A stretch of 55,670 nt of DNA, taken from positions 1-55,670 of the forward strand of contig PIVM01000022.1 in the NCBI GenBank assembly GCA_003353945.1. The letters are read 5' to 3'. Numbering within the stretch: the stretch's first letter is position 1; each line of letters starts with the position of its first letter. The notes beneath the pieces are model-generated. The model ran no database searches and was not told the origin of the DNA. It saw only the letters and a list, made by a program, of their open reading frames with translations. The stretch is from Gammaproteobacteria bacterium (GTDB taxonomy: Bacteria > Pseudomonadota > Gammaproteobacteria > Pseudomonadales > PIVM01). The translations under genes were made by a program, and so were the position numbers. This document shows positions 45,540-55,375 of the stretch, piece after piece.

Positions 45540-45680
45540 TCCTGGGAACCTTACACCTTACAACGACTACACTTTACAACAGACAATTTAGCCAACGACG
45601 CTCTTGGCTTCCCCACCAAAGGTATCACTGAGCGTGAAAATCTACACCATAAGGACCGCCAGTACTATGCGTTTGACTGA
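45540..45680 (+). pseudogene. Possible 3' coding remnant of unidentified gene
   Basis: The plus frame contains FTTDNLANDALGFPTKGITE followed by RENLHHKDRQYYAFD and a stop. The composition looks like coding sequence, but I recognise no family and there is no start. The rest of the 340-base gap before the EamA gene shows only short CCTTCACATA repeats near 45720-45760. Confidence 0.25.
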
Positions 45681-45816
45681 ATCAGGCCGTTACTGGCAAT
45701 TTGTAGAGCCCTTTGCATGTCCCTTCACATACATCCACATATCTCCCTTCACATATCTCCATGATTTCTGAAGTACACTGGATGAAATTTCGGGTGAATA
45801 CAAATAGAATTAACTG

Positions 45817-46707
45817 ATGTTTTTTGATTGGTTTCTCTTGGCGCTATTTAGTGCGATGGCACTGGCCAGTGCGGATGCGTTTACAAAAAAATGGTTCAGC
45901 GGATTGTCCGGCATGGATCTTCTGGCCATTCGCTTTGGGGCTGCTGCGGCACTGCTTTTCCCTTGTGTTTTGTGGCAGGGTTGGCCACAAGCAGCACCGG
46001 CTTTTTGGGGCTGGCTGGCTTGTTTGATCCCGCTTGAACTTGCAGCAATGTGGCTCTACTCAAAGGCCATTACAGAATCACCACTCTCGCACACCCTGCC
46101 CTATCTGGCACTCACACCGCTATTTACTATCGTAACAGGCTATCTGTTCTTGGGGGAGCATGTGTCTATGATCGCATTTCTTGGGATTGCCCTGATCTGC
46201 ATTGGAACATTTATCTTGAATGCAGACCAGCCATCTCATGAAACTAGTCACCGAATAAACTTCTGGCTTCGCCCTTTTTATGCTTTTGTCAATGAACCCG
46301 GCGCTCGAAATATGGCCCTTGCTGCCTTCATTTACAGTCTCACGTCAGTCATTAGCAAGCAAGCGATGCTCTACAACCGGCCGGAAACCTTTGGCGTGTT
46401 TTACTTCTTTTTGATCGGCACAAGCGCTCTGCTTTTGATTGCCGTGATCTCGCCTAAGTCCTTTGCGGTATTCAAAAGTAAACCACTCCCTATTTGTCTT
46501 ATCGCTTTAGCGATGAGCGCAATGGTGATCTCACACTTTTTATCTCTGCACCAAATTGAAGCTGCTTCTATGATTGCTGTGAAACGAACCAGCATCCTCT
46601 TCGGTATTTTGATTGGTGCGATCTTTTTTCAAGAGCGACGAGTGGGATGGAATCTTGTCGCAGCAGCTCTTATGTTGCTAGGCGCCTCATTTATTAGAAT
46701 GGACTAA
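45817..46707 (+). CDS. EamA family (DMT superfamily) transporter
   Basis: 296 residues, ten predicted membrane helices in two EamA halves. WLYSKAITESPLSHTLPYLA near 78-97 and PLFTIVTGYLFLGEHVSMIA close the first half; the second half ends VKRTSILFGILIGAIFFQER. Members export metabolites or amino acids, or import nucleotides; the cargo is unknown here. It is convergent with the giant membrane protein. Confidence 0.85.
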   Translation: MFFDWFLLALFSAMALASADAFTKKWFSGLSGMDLLAIRFGAAAALLFPCVLWQGWPQAAPAFWGWLACLIPLELAAMWLYSKAITESPLSHTLPYLALTPLFTIVTGYLFLGEHVSMIAFLGIALICIGTFILNADQPSHETSHRINFWLRPFYAFVNEPGARNMALAAFIYSLTSVISKQAMLYNRPETFGVFYFFLIGTSALLLIAVISPKSFAVFKSKPLPICLIALAMSAMVISHFLSLHQIEAASMIAVKRTSILFGILIGAIFFQERRVGWNLVAAALMLLGASFIRMD

Positions 46708-46746
46708 TACTCGGCAACCCTACATCAATACAAGCAACCATACCCT

Positions 46747-49700
46747 TTATCCCTCTGCGGGATCAGTCGCAATTATTGGCCGAGGCCTCCAGGCGGTCTG
46801 AGCACTGAATGCTGACCACCACCAGATTGACCAGCTGATTAAACGGGTAGCTAACCATAAAGACCATACAAGCATGACGAAGCGATAGCCCATCAAGGAC
46901 ACACTGTAAATGTGCGCGCTTGGGAAAAAGCCTGCGGCCGCCCTGTCTTGGTAGTAGTTATACAGTGTTGAAGAACTACCATTGCCGATAACCTTCATGT
47001 TGGGTGTTGAGAGCAAGCCGCTAGGTATTGCCGCGATAAGGACAACGACGGTAATGACCGTTAAGACAAGAACAGCCGCTTGCAGAAAGTTGAATTTTAG
47101 ATATGACATACTGGAAGAATGAACCTTCTGCTTTCGAGCAGCCAGCACAAAAAAGAACAACGCCACGATTAATACGCCATAGGAGTTTACCGTAGACAGC
47201 CCTATTCCCAGAAGTAACCAATCAATTAACCGGACGGGTATTTCCAGCTCGAACCGTTTCGAAATCAGTGGCAGGACCACTGCCCCCAGCACAATAACAA
47301 TGAGTATTCCCCAGATTAACATTGCTGGCCCTATCGCAGGTCCAGAGACATACAGCGGCCAGCGATCCCTGGATAGGTGGTATTGAATTGTGATATTTGC
47401 AGTATTACCAGGTAGCTCTACTTTAGGTGTCTCGCTTAACCAACCCAGAGATTGGCGTTCTTGAAATTGGATTTCGAGGTTTTGCACGCCGGGTTGTAGC
47501 TGTACCGTCACCTTATTAGCCGAAGGTGTATTAAGACGTTTGCCATTTAACTGAAGAGATGTCACCTCAGCACCTACAGGAAGGCCAACAGTATACGCGT
47601 CACCTTGGCTGGCACGAATATCCAAACTCAGGGTGGACTTTTGCAGCTGGTAGCCTGGCCGGTAGGTTAACGCCGCCTTCTCCACTGTCTGTACTTCACC
47701 CTGCACCCCTTCTGGGCGATTAATAGAGATATGGAGTTGTTCAGTGGGCCAAGGCTTCCAGTGCGGCTGTAGGGAGCTGGCTTTACCCTGTTCCTTCACC
47801 GGCGGAATGCCCTGGTAGTCAATGCGCCACAAAGACGAGGGTCGAATACGCCATGTCTCCAGATAGCTCCTGTTTGGTGCTGCCACTAAGGAAATCTTTT
47901 CGACAGGTTCCAGGGAAGAATGCCAACTAAGGCGTTTCTGAGAGTGTTTTAGCTGAATATTGGCAAGGCCTTCTGTGATACTAATATCGGATAATACCTT
48001 CTCTTCACTCAGCAGAGGAATATTGACTGAAATAGCGCCCGCTATTGGCGCAATGCGCTCTACCGTTGTTTTTAATCGCCATTGCTTTTCCAGTAGAAAT
48101 TCCCGATGGACTATCACAAATGGGTCAACAGGATCTGGCATAAGTGTGTCATTCCGTTCCTGTTGCACCTTGGTTTTTGCACTCAAGCTTAAGGTATTGT
48201 TGGGTATTCGAGCATCAATCAAACCCTCAATGATCCAGTAATCGGAGTTGGCAACGAAATTGTGAATCGCAAGTGGAAAGACGATGGTTAACTGATCGCC
48301 TATTGCTTTTCCAGAGAGTGTTACCTTGTGATGTCCCTTACGCATTAACAGGACAATCTTTCCTCCATTTCGACCAGCGGTAACTTTGTTGTAACCATCT
48401 ATAAGCACATCATCGGGATTCCAGTTACCTGCTCCTGATGGAATCGGTAGAGCAAGATCTGTTTCGGAATAGACATCAAAAGACAGACTAATCCTGTCCT
48501 TTGATGCATTGAGCAAGCCGTTATTGAGAGAGACACAACTGGGAAAACAGCTGGGGATTTTTAGCAAGCGCTTTTCCAGTTCGCTTAGCAGATGTTTCGG
48601 TGGGTAATCTGATGCAATGGTTTCAGTAGGCATTGTTGACATAGCAAATAGAATCAATACGACCAACGCACTGCTGGTGGCGGTGCTTTCATTGCGAACC
48701 GAGGAAAATTTAATCCTGCTCATCAATTGCTTTAGCAAAAGGTAGGCAAGACCGGCGATCAACAATACATTGAAAACTCGCCAGAGGCTTGTCAAGAATG
48801 GTGGGCAATAAACGACCTTGATCTCTTGCTCTGCAGCAACAGGACCTGATGAACTGAGTCTAACGGAATTCCACTTCCAGGTGGGCAATCCAGGGCCGGT
48901 CTGGACTCTATCATTTTCGTCTACTTGATACATTGTGCGGTAGGATCTTGGAGTTGGTTCCTGCTTGACTTTCATTCTTGCCATATCATCAAGCTCCATT
49001 CCTTTTTGTTCTGCAATTACATCGACGTCTGCAGCTTCTGGAACGCTGCTACTAAATCTGAGTTCTCGTGACTGGCCATAGTGACTGACACTGTGTTTCT
49101 CCAGCGTAGGATAAATCGCTAAACGGAACGACGACACAGCAAATGCAATGGTCACAATGATTAGAATGGCTGCGGTTGTGACACCGACACCACTTAACAG
49201 GCTTTTTAACCGGCCATCTTTTAGTACGGGAAGAATGGCAATAAGAAAGAGCAGTACAGGCCAAAGGGACAAGGGAGTAGCGTTTTCATGGAATGTAGCC
49301 AGTAATGTTATGCCCGTAAATACGGCTGTCTTTATGCCAATGAGTTTCTTTGTGGCTGCAACCAGTACCAGGAGCAGAAAGATGTCCCATAGATCCCATT
49401 TGTTGAACCAGGGGCCGCGGCTTGAATCTGCGCCACTCACAAATAGCACTCTCCATCCGGGAGGTAAATTCAATGTCGCATTGTAACTGTCTGCGCTCGA
49501 CGCCCAGCCGGTTGCGGTAAATTGACCTGGCTCACTTATGCGGGTCACCGCTTTCAAAGCAACGTTGGGACTTCGGATCTCTACACCCTGCCTCCCCTCG
49601 TTTTCGGTAATCAAAACAGGTTCCCCCGCAACGGTTGCACGACCAATATGCGTATCAGCATTGGAATTCAGTCGCCACTGCTGGTACATATTGCCTTCAA

Positions 49701-50805
49701 TAGTATCCAGAGCGGTTATCGCATCACCATCGAAATCAAGCCACAGCTCTCGATTGACCACGAGCTGATTGGACACTGGGGCTTTATCACCCCTCACTTC
49801 AGTCTGAATAGACAATATCGTGTCCGCGCTTAGCCGATAGGTCGGAAAGCTTCGCCAATCCGAAGGAATGGGCACCTGTGATGTGTCGATGCTGGTCGCA
49901 CCGTTCAATACCGCTTGTCGTATGTCGGTATTGTGTTTGAATCCCAAGTATTCGTATTGCGGCCAATATTGTGAACCGCCAAGGACTCGTATCTCGTCTA
50001 CGTCAGCTAGAAATCGAGATCTAAGGACGATTTGGTACTCACCTGCTTTGACCTGTACTCTGATAGAACCATCTTCTTCAATTCGAGCTGGGAGTTGGGA
50101 TGAAAGGTTGATCGCTTCTGTTGCAGTTAAAGCGAGCCGACCTATATTCATTTCGCGCGGCTTACCACTGACTGATAGTTTTAGTCGGGTCTCCATTGTC
50201 ATGGGTACACCATCCTGCAAAAGTCGGTAAACCTCTACATTGATGCTATCTCTCTTCTGCACGGAAGCATCGAGCTTCTGATGACTGAAAATCAGTTTGT
50301 CGCCGCGCTGATTGACGGGGATTTGCGTGCCCTTTTCGGTAATTGAAATGAATGCGATGTTGGTGGGAATGGTTATTCCGGCCGGCTGGCGCTGCCATTG
50401 AAAAGTTCCCTTTATTTGATTTTTCCCTGCGCTCAATGCCAAATAGGGTTTGTTATCTCGCTGAACAACAGGTGCTCTTTTTTGATTGCGCGTAATTTGA
50501 ATTGGCCAATATTCAACATCTCCCGGCAGTTGCACCAATGCGTTTTTACTAAATACCTCTACAGTAAATTCGAATTGAAGGCCATTCTCGACCATGTCTA
50601 TGTGCAGGGAACCTGGCCACTCACAGACTCTTTTTCCTTCATTGGAGATTTGCCACGGACAGTTGAGATTTTCGTGTCTCTCCTCGACCCAGCCTTGCCA
50701 TTCCTTCGTGAAGAGACTGCTATCGGCAGAAAACACCATCGGCGATAAGGTGATTGCTAGTGTGAAAAATGCCCTTCTAATCCATTTGAATCTATCGACT
50801 GTCAT
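46747..50805 (-). CDS. Giant duplicated membrane protein of unknown function
   Basis: About 1352 residues from the ATG with GAGAG upstream that opens MTVDRFKWIRRAFFTLAITL, a signal peptide; the frame is open further to 50943. Two similar halves can be seen. Each starts with a Cys-containing region (CPWQISNEGKRVCEWPG; SCFPSCVSLNNG), then a beta-rich part with a related line (VQLPGDVEYWPIQITRNQ; LPIPSGAGNWNPDDVLIDGY) and an aG(k/h)(n/h)x-I/V line, and each ends in a bundle of membrane helices (about 520-620 and 1180-1350), with isolated helices between near 720 and 760. No catalytic motif was recognised. It stands alone between the EamA gene and the tad remnants. It is a periplasmic-domain membrane protein of unknown role. 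Confidence 0.7.
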   Translation of the reverse strand: MTVDRFKWIRRAFFTLAITLSPMVFSADSSLFTKEWQGWVEERHENLNCPWQISNEGKRVCEWPGSLHIDMVENGLQFEFTVEVFSKNALVQLPGDVEYWPIQITRNQKRAPVVQRDNKPYLALSAGKNQIKGTFQWQRQPAGITIPTNIAFISITEKGTQIPVNQRGDKLIFSHQKLDASVQKRDSINVEVYRLLQDGVPMTMETRLKLSVSGKPREMNIGRLALTATEAINLSSQLPARIEEDGSIRVQVKAGEYQIVLRSRFLADVDEIRVLGGSQYWPQYEYLGFKHNTDIRQAVLNGATSIDTSQVPIPSDWRSFPTYRLSADTILSIQTEVRGDKAPVSNQLVVNRELWLDFDGDAITALDTIEGNMYQQWRLNSNADTHIGRATVAGEPVLITENEGRQGVEIRSPNVALKAVTRISEPGQFTATGWASSADSYNATLNLPPGWRVLFVSGADSSRGPWFNKWDLWDIFLLLVLVAATKKLIGIKTAVFTGITLLATFHENATPLSLWPVLLFLIAILPVLKDGRLKSLLSGVGVTTAAILIIVTIAFAVSSFRLAIYPTLEKHSVSHYGQSRELRFSSSVPEAADVDVIAEQKGMELDDMARMKVKQEPTPRSYRTMYQVDENDRVQTGPGLPTWKWNSVRLSSSGPVAAEQEIKVVYCPPFLTSLWRVFNVLLIAGLAYLLLKQLMSRIKFSSVRNESTATSSALVVLILFAMSTMPTETIASDYPPKHLLSELEKRLLKIPSCFPSCVSLNNGLLNASKDRISLSFDVYSETDLALPIPSGAGNWNPDDVLIDGYNKVTAGRNGGKIVLLMRKGHHKVTLSGKAIGDQLTIVFPLAIHNFVANSDYWIIEGLIDARIPNNTLSLSAKTKVQQERNDTLMPDPVDPFVIVHREFLLEKQWRLKTTVERIAPIAGAISVNIPLLSEEKVLSDISITEGLANIQLKHSQKRLSWHSSLEPVEKISLVAAPNRSYLETWRIRPSSLWRIDYQGIPPVKEQGKASSLQPHWKPWPTEQLHISINRPEGVQGEVQTVEKAALTYRPGYQLQKSTLSLDIRASQGDAYTVGLPVGAEVTSLQLNGKRLNTPSANKVTVQLQPGVQNLEIQFQERQSLGWLSETPKVELPGNTANITIQYHLSRDRWPLYVSGPAIGPAMLIWGILIVIVLGAVVLPLISKRFELEIPVRLIDWLLLGIGLSTVNSYGVLIVALFFFVLAARKQKVHSSSMSYLKFNFLQAAVLVLTVITVVVLIAAIPSGLLSTPNMKVIGNGSSSTLYNYYQDRAAAGFFPSAHIYSVSLMGYRFVMLVWSLWLATRLISWSIWWWSAFSAQTAWRPRPIIATDPAEG

Positions 50806-51043
50806 AAAACACTCTCGATTGAGCTGTATGCATACCTCGCATAAAAAATAATAATCCAGTAAAGCAAAAGGTACGAAATATTCTCTTTGCTTTATATATG
50901 GATATATGGCGCCTTTATCCAACTTTAAACTATGAAAAAGCATCGAAGCAGATCCTGACGTTCAATATAGTATTTTTTACTCAGTCACAGGTATATTCAA
51001 TACTTGATTTCCTTCCAAATAAGAAACTCGCACACAAAGCCGT

Positions 51044-51225
51044 TTAGTTGAGACGTTCATAAACTGTTTTCGCGTACAACTCCCGATTTCGATCACGATT
51101 CTGATAGGCAAGGTCAAAATGAGTCAGAGAGATATCGATTGCTTTGTCAAACAGCTCTTCAGCATCTTCATGTTGTCCGCTCAGCATACAGAGATAGCCA
51201 ATCGTGTTCAATGAGGATAGTGGCG
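51044..51225 (-). pseudogene. 3' fragment of TPR (TadD-like) gene
   Basis: The frame reads SLNTIGYLCMLSGQHEDAEE then LFDKAIDISLTHFDLAYQN and a stop. The GQHxxAExLFxKAIxxSxxxxxxAxxN pattern is the end of a tetratricopeptide protein of the Tad operon. It is joined to a tadC fragment in another reading frame. Confidence 0.6.
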
Positions 51226-51416
51226 TCAAGGCCCAGACCCGCCTCAACGCATACCACGAAAAGATCAAGGGCATCGGGAAAACCGTTGCGCAATGCGCGT
51301 ACGCGTTTTTGTTCCTGTCTGTCGAGTATTATGTTTGGCAGTATCAGACCGATAGAGGAGGCACCGGCTACCCACAGCAATACTTGCGTCGTAGAAAGAT
51401 CAGGAAACCATCGCGT
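51222..51416 (-). pseudogene. tadC internal fragment
   Basis: WVAGASSIGLILPNIILDRQ with EQKRVRALRNGFPDALDLFV and VCVEAGLGLDATI is the cytoplasmic/core segment of TadC (GspF-type platform protein). It lacks both ends and is fused in frame to the start of cpaF. Confidence 0.8.
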
Positions 51417-51710
51417 GGCCAGCAGCGGTTCCAGTGGCCCCAGCCCTAACACTTCATCCTCGATCTGCTTAACGACGCGTTTGCGGGCCAGCATATTCAT
51501 CGGCAGTGTCGACTCCTCAATCAACTGCTGGCAGAGAAGATGGACTTGCTCCCGCGCTGCATCTTCCCCCATGGTATTAATCAGGGTCAAATCGATAACC
51601 TCCAACAAGCGCTGATGTAATTGCTGCTTAAAAAGCGCCTCCTGATCCAGCTGGGATTTGACTGGGACGGATTGATCACTATTGCCGGTTTGTAATTGAT
51701 CCATATTCAT
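51417..51710 (-). pseudogene. cpaF/tadA 5' fragment, fused in frame to tadC
   Basis: The first 98 residues (start MNMDQLQTGNSDQ) contain FKQQLHQRLLEVIDLTLINT and RKRVVKQIEDEVLGLGPLEP, the N-terminal domain of the CpaF/TadA assembly ATPase. The frame runs on into TadC, so the combined 180-codon ORF is a cpaF-tadC chimera. The Walker ATPase core is missing. The start is next to the cpaE stop. Confidence 0.8.
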
Positions 51711-51713
51711 AAT

Positions 51714-52970
51714 TTAAAACACCTTGACGCGGTCGAGAAAACGATTGAGGATCGTGTTGTCTTTAGGACAGAAATGGCCACTGAGATCCTCACTCATTTT
51801 GGTCATTGACTTGGTGACAGCTGAACGCTTGTGAGCCAGATAAAACGGTTCGCCACCATTAATACTTTCACTTACCTGTTCAAAAGAGTTGGGGATGGTC
51901 ATCGCTACATCGACCGCCAGGGTTTTATTGATATCCTGCAGTGTCAACGCGGCGTTTTTGTCGAATCTGTTGACGACAATCATTATCTGCTTCTTGTCCA
52001 CCCCAAGGTCCCGGGTAAGCACCTGTAACAGTCTCTGCGCATCATGCAAGTGACTGGTGTTCTGTTGCAGCACCACCACCATACGATCCACACGCTCAAT
52101 GGCTGTCGCGGTCACCATATCGATATGGCGGGGAAGATCGATAACTGTCTGTTCGTAGGAGTGGCCGAGCAGATCCAGCAGCAGATTGAGCTGCTCGCAG
52201 TTTATATCGTCCGCCGTCAGCAAATCGGCTGGCTTTACATCCAACAGATGTAAGCCGGAGGAGTGCTTCACCATGTAACCCTCAAGGGCAACTTTGTCTG
52301 CCTCCTCTATATGCCCAAGAACATCCAGAAGGCCGTACCCGGGTACCAGATCAAAATAATCACATAGACTGCCAAACTGAATATCCAGCCCGATCAGCGC
52401 CGTATTCAAACGCAGCATATCCTGCAGAATATGGGCAATATTGGCACCGATAAACGACCCGCCAGCACCACCTTTGGCATTCATCACTGCAGTGATCACA
52501 CCGCCCCCCTGTTTAACCAGGCGGCGATGCTTGTCGATATGGCCAGCGACCGCACTGTGCAACTCCTGCTCATTAATTGGAGCGCAATAGTAATCCAAAG
52601 CGCCAGCTTTCATCGCCAACCGCATCGCCTGACTGTCATCACGACTACCGATAATAATCAGCGGCGCTCGCGTGGTGGGCGCACGCTTAGACAGATCGCC
52701 TAGTTCGTACTCCCACTGCTCACCGATCCAGAACAACAACAGATCCGGCAGTTCAACCACCGCATGCAGTGGATCGGTGTGGCCGTTGCAGATATGGTTT
52801 CTGGTAATGTGAACGCCTTCAAAGGAACTGCACAAACTCTCCATGGCATCCAGCGCCTCAGCACTGCGACTCGCGATCATCAGGCTAAAGTCATTAGAGG
52901 AATTCTTTGCGATATTCGCTAGTGCTCTTAAATTTCCGTCGGGTTTCTTTACATAGTCACTGTAATGCAT
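51714..52970 (-). CDS. CpaE/TadZ-like MinD-family ATPase
   Basis: 418 residues. A degenerate receiver-like N-terminus (about 25-150, with LIIIGSRDDSQAMRLAMKAG) precedes a MinD/ParA-like ATPase. The deviant Walker A reads AVMNAKGGAGGSFIGANIAH near 161-180; Walker A' has GLDIQFGSLCDYFDLVP; Walker B reads EQTVIDLPRHID. CpaE/TadZ proteins place the Flp pilus machine at a cell pole. This copy is complete although most other tad genes beside it are fragments. Its stop almost touches the cpaF start. Confidence 0.85.
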   Translation of the reverse strand: MHYSDYVKKPDGNLRALANIAKNSSNDFSLMIASRSAEALDAMESLCSSFEGVHITRNHICNGHTDPLHAVVELPDLLLFWIGEQWEYELGDLSKRAPTTRAPLIIIGSRDDSQAMRLAMKAGALDYYCAPINEQELHSAVAGHIDKHRRLVKQGGGVITAVMNAKGGAGGSFIGANIAHILQDMLRLNTALIGLDIQFGSLCDYFDLVPGYGLLDVLGHIEEADKVALEGYMVKHSSGLHLLDVKPADLLTADDINCEQLNLLLDLLGHSYEQTVIDLPRHIDMVTATAIERVDRMVVVLQQNTSHLHDAQRLLQVLTRDLGVDKKQIMIVVNRFDKNAALTLQDINKTLAVDVAMTIPNSFEQVSESINGGEPFYLAHKRSAVTKSMTKMSEDLSGHFCPKDNTILNRFLDRVKVF

Positions 52971-52982
52971 AATGTCTCTCTC

Positions 52983-53118
52983 TTATTTGTCTTCCGTCCC
53001 CTGCTGTACCACGGATTGAAGCAGATAAACACAGGTAAAGCCGACCTCGCCCTGTCCATTCGTAGTGCCGGTGCAATTGCCAACCGGTACAGTAAGAATG
53101 CGCCGATCACATTTACCG
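52983..53118 (-). pseudogene. 3' fragment of a TadG-type pilus gene
   Basis: The frame CDTDPGKCDRRILTVPVGNC, then TGTTNGQGEVGFTCVYLLQS and a stop, resembles the C-terminal Cys-rich end of TadG-like Flp pilus assembly proteins. It is joined to the secretin fragment with a change of frame at about 53118. Confidence 0.5.
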
Positions 53119-53563
53119 GGATCGGTATCGCACCAGCTCGGTTTCACCTTTCTCAAACTCTTCGCTACGAAACAGATGACCGATAATCGGAATATCTCCA
53201 AGACCGGCAAACTTGTTGACCACACTGCGCATATTTTCGCTGATCAAACCCGCAATGCCGATGGTCTGGCCATCCGCCAACTCGACCGTAGTGGAAGCAC
53301 TTCTGTTAGTTAAAGAGGGGGCAAAAAAGGTTGAGCTGCTGTTAGCGGTACTAACAGCGACGCTATTAACATCTGTCAGTTCCGAGACACTGACATTCAG
53401 TTTAAGATTGATATTGCCGCTACTCATTACTACCGGTACAAACTTCACTGCCACAGCAAACTCCTTGAACTCGATGGTGGTGCCGGAATCCCGGTCGGGT
53501 ACAGGAATGGGAAACCACCAACACATTGGTATCCGTTTTTCTAATCACGGCTACTAACGCATT
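53113..53563 (-). pseudogene. cpaC (secretin) fragment
   Basis: Frames contain FPIPVPDRDSGTTIEFKEFA then VAVKFVPVVMSSGNINLKLN, VELADGQTIGIAGLISENMR and VNKFAGLGDIPIIGHLFRSE with FEKGETELV. This is the pore-forming region of the CpaC/RcpA outer-membrane secretin. The start is lost and there is a small frameshift near 53515. The final strand and everything after TELV are deleted. Confidence 0.8.
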
Positions 53564-53656
53564 TCAATTTAGAGCCCAGTTATTGGCCACCCATGCTGCA
53601 CCCATGGCGAGCATGGCAGAGAACAACGTTGAGAAAATAGTACGTCGTCTAAACAT
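53564..53656 (-). pseudogene. cpaB/rcpC 5' stub
   Basis: AAGGAGAA at the right distance precedes an ATG that opens MFRRRTIFSTLFSAMLAMGA and AWVANNWALN, then a stop. This matches the membrane-anchoring N-terminus of CpaB/RcpC. The remainder is deleted and joined to the secretin gene. Confidence 0.65.
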
Positions 53657-53667
53657 ATCAGTTCTCC

Positions 53668-55074
53668 TTAGTTACAGCGCTGTAAATCGTCAGTGAGTCC
53701 GACAGTCATCTCGGGCTCATCAAAATTTACAAAGTAGTTTTCCCATGCCCAGGCAATACGCTCTTCGCTAAGGCGACCAGGTTCTTCCAGAAAGGTGGAT
53801 TGGGTTAATGCTATGGAAATTAGGTCACGCGGATGACAAGGCAGTAGCGCCACGTTTTTCTTTTGGTGTAATTGGGTGATGGTGTATTCCACCAATGCCT
53901 CATCGAATGCCACCTGTCGTTTCTCGCTCTCCAGCAGCCATATTTGCCGGTATGCCGCCGGGGTGATGGCACGAAACTGAATCTTGAAACCGATACGCCG
54001 CAACACTGCATCATCCGCTAACCAACCAGGATTAAGATTTGAGGAAAATACCAATTGCACATCGAATGGTACGGAAAAGTGTTGGCCGTTGGCGAGAGTA
54101 AGGTAATCATGCCTTTCCTCCATTGGCACAATCCACCGATTAAAAATGGACAACGCTGGCATGCTCTGACGGCCGATATCATCAATAAAAAATATGCCGT
54201 TATTCGCTTTAAGCTGCAAAGGCGCAACGTTGATACGCGTATGCGGATCATGTCGTACTTCCAGCAGATCTGCAGTTAACTCGCCTCCTGCCACGACAAC
54301 TGGTCTCTGGCAGAGCAAAAAACGACTATCAAAAGCATCTGCGTAACGAAGGATGTTAGTTTCATTTTTAGCATTAACATTCTGGTTAGCAAGCTCATGG
54401 ACCTGTGGATCGTAAACTTGCACAATACTGTCATTAACAGCAATTGCGTGTGGCACCAAACAGGCATCTCTGAATAACGACATCATCTTACTGATGGTAT
54501 AAGTCTTGCCCGTACCGGCAGCGCCATAGATAAAAATCGCTTTGCGGGAGTTAAACGCTGCGCCGACCTGATCGACCAACTGCTGTTCTATCACAAAACC
54601 GTCAAACAGTTTTTTTACACCATCGCGCGTAACGCTGTGATTAGCGAGTGAAAAATGTTTTGTTACGGACAAATAATGTGACAGCGCAACCGGTGCCGGA
54701 CCGACATACCCTGAGCGATCCAAAGCTGAACGTGCAGCAAGCCGGCCACGCTCGGTCAGCCGAAAAGAAAGCGTGCCGTCACTATCCATTGTGGTACTGA
54801 GTTCGGCTAAAGTCTCTTCGCGCAGCAGTTGCAGCACACTTTCTACCACAGAACCGGCTAAGCACAGTCGCTTACACAACACTCTGACACTGGTCACGTT
54901 TTCTTCATAAATATGTTTACTCACTAAATCCTTCAAGAGCTGATGCGACAAACCGGTTTGTTGGATGGAAATCGGTACCGGTGCAACCGCAGAGAACGGG
55001 TTGCTTATAGCCTGAAATCCACAATCACGAGTTGTCCTGGTGTCCATTTTTGTTTCAACTTGTATATTCATCAC
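53668..55074 (-). CDS. AAA ATPase of the Tad locus
   Basis: 468 residues. An N-terminal winged-helix-like region (about 40-150, LLREETLAEL, LSFRLTERGRLAA) is followed by an AAA+ module: Walker A IFIYGAAGTGKTYTIS near 182-197, Walker B NGIFFIDDIGRQSMPAL near 287-303, sensor 1 VQLVFSSNLNPGWL. Such ATPases are found at the head of some proteobacterial tad operons upstream of cpaB; their role is not established. This copy is whole. It is bounded by remnants of tadV upstream and cpaB downstream. Confidence 0.75.
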   Translation of the reverse strand: MMNIQVETKMDTRTTRDCGFQAISNPFSAVAPVPISIQQTGLSHQLLKDLVSKHIYEENVTSVRVLCKRLCLAGSVVESVLQLLREETLAELSTTMDSDGTLSFRLTERGRLAARSALDRSGYVGPAPVALSHYLSVTKHFSLANHSVTRDGVKKLFDGFVIEQQLVDQVGAAFNSRKAIFIYGAAGTGKTYTISKMMSLFRDACLVPHAIAVNDSIVQVYDPQVHELANQNVNAKNETNILRYADAFDSRFLLCQRPVVVAGGELTADLLEVRHDPHTRINVAPLQLKANNGIFFIDDIGRQSMPALSIFNRWIVPMEERHDYLTLANGQHFSVPFDVQLVFSSNLNPGWLADDAVLRRIGFKIQFRAITPAAYRQIWLLESEKRQVAFDEALVEYTITQLHQKKNVALLPCHPRDLISIALTQSTFLEEPGRLSEERIAWAWENYFVNFDEPEMTVGLTDDLQRCN

Positions 55075-55107
55075 AGAGCCTACTGTTCCATAAATAGAAG
55101 AGATGCC

Positions 55108-55375
55108 TTAAATAAACGCCGAATAATTTGTCGCATCGATCAGTCCATTTTGATAAAGGACAAATACCGTTCCAAAAAATATCGCGCTTGCATAAGCAAA
55201 CCGTTCACGACTTGGATCTTCCGCCTAAGGGGCGATATAGATCCATTGTCCGGTGCCGATCAACGTCCTTAGCGCAGTGAAATATCGATTGATCAGCAGC
55301 GAACTATTTCCCCGCACCAACAAGATAAAAATCGCTAGCAAGCCACCCATTAACACATCGTCATGACTTACTGCA
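55108..55375 (-). pseudogene. tadV/cpaA prepilin peptidase 3' remnant with internal TAG
   Basis: The frame reads DDVLMGGLLAIFILLVRGNS, then RTLIGTGQWIYIAP, a TAG, and after it RERFAYASAIFFGTVFVLYQ with a final stop. The (G/D)DVKLMGG-like motif with hydrophobic helices fits the C-terminal half of A24 prepilin peptidases. The N-terminal half is deleted and joined to the end of the flp-like gene. Confidence 0.6.
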
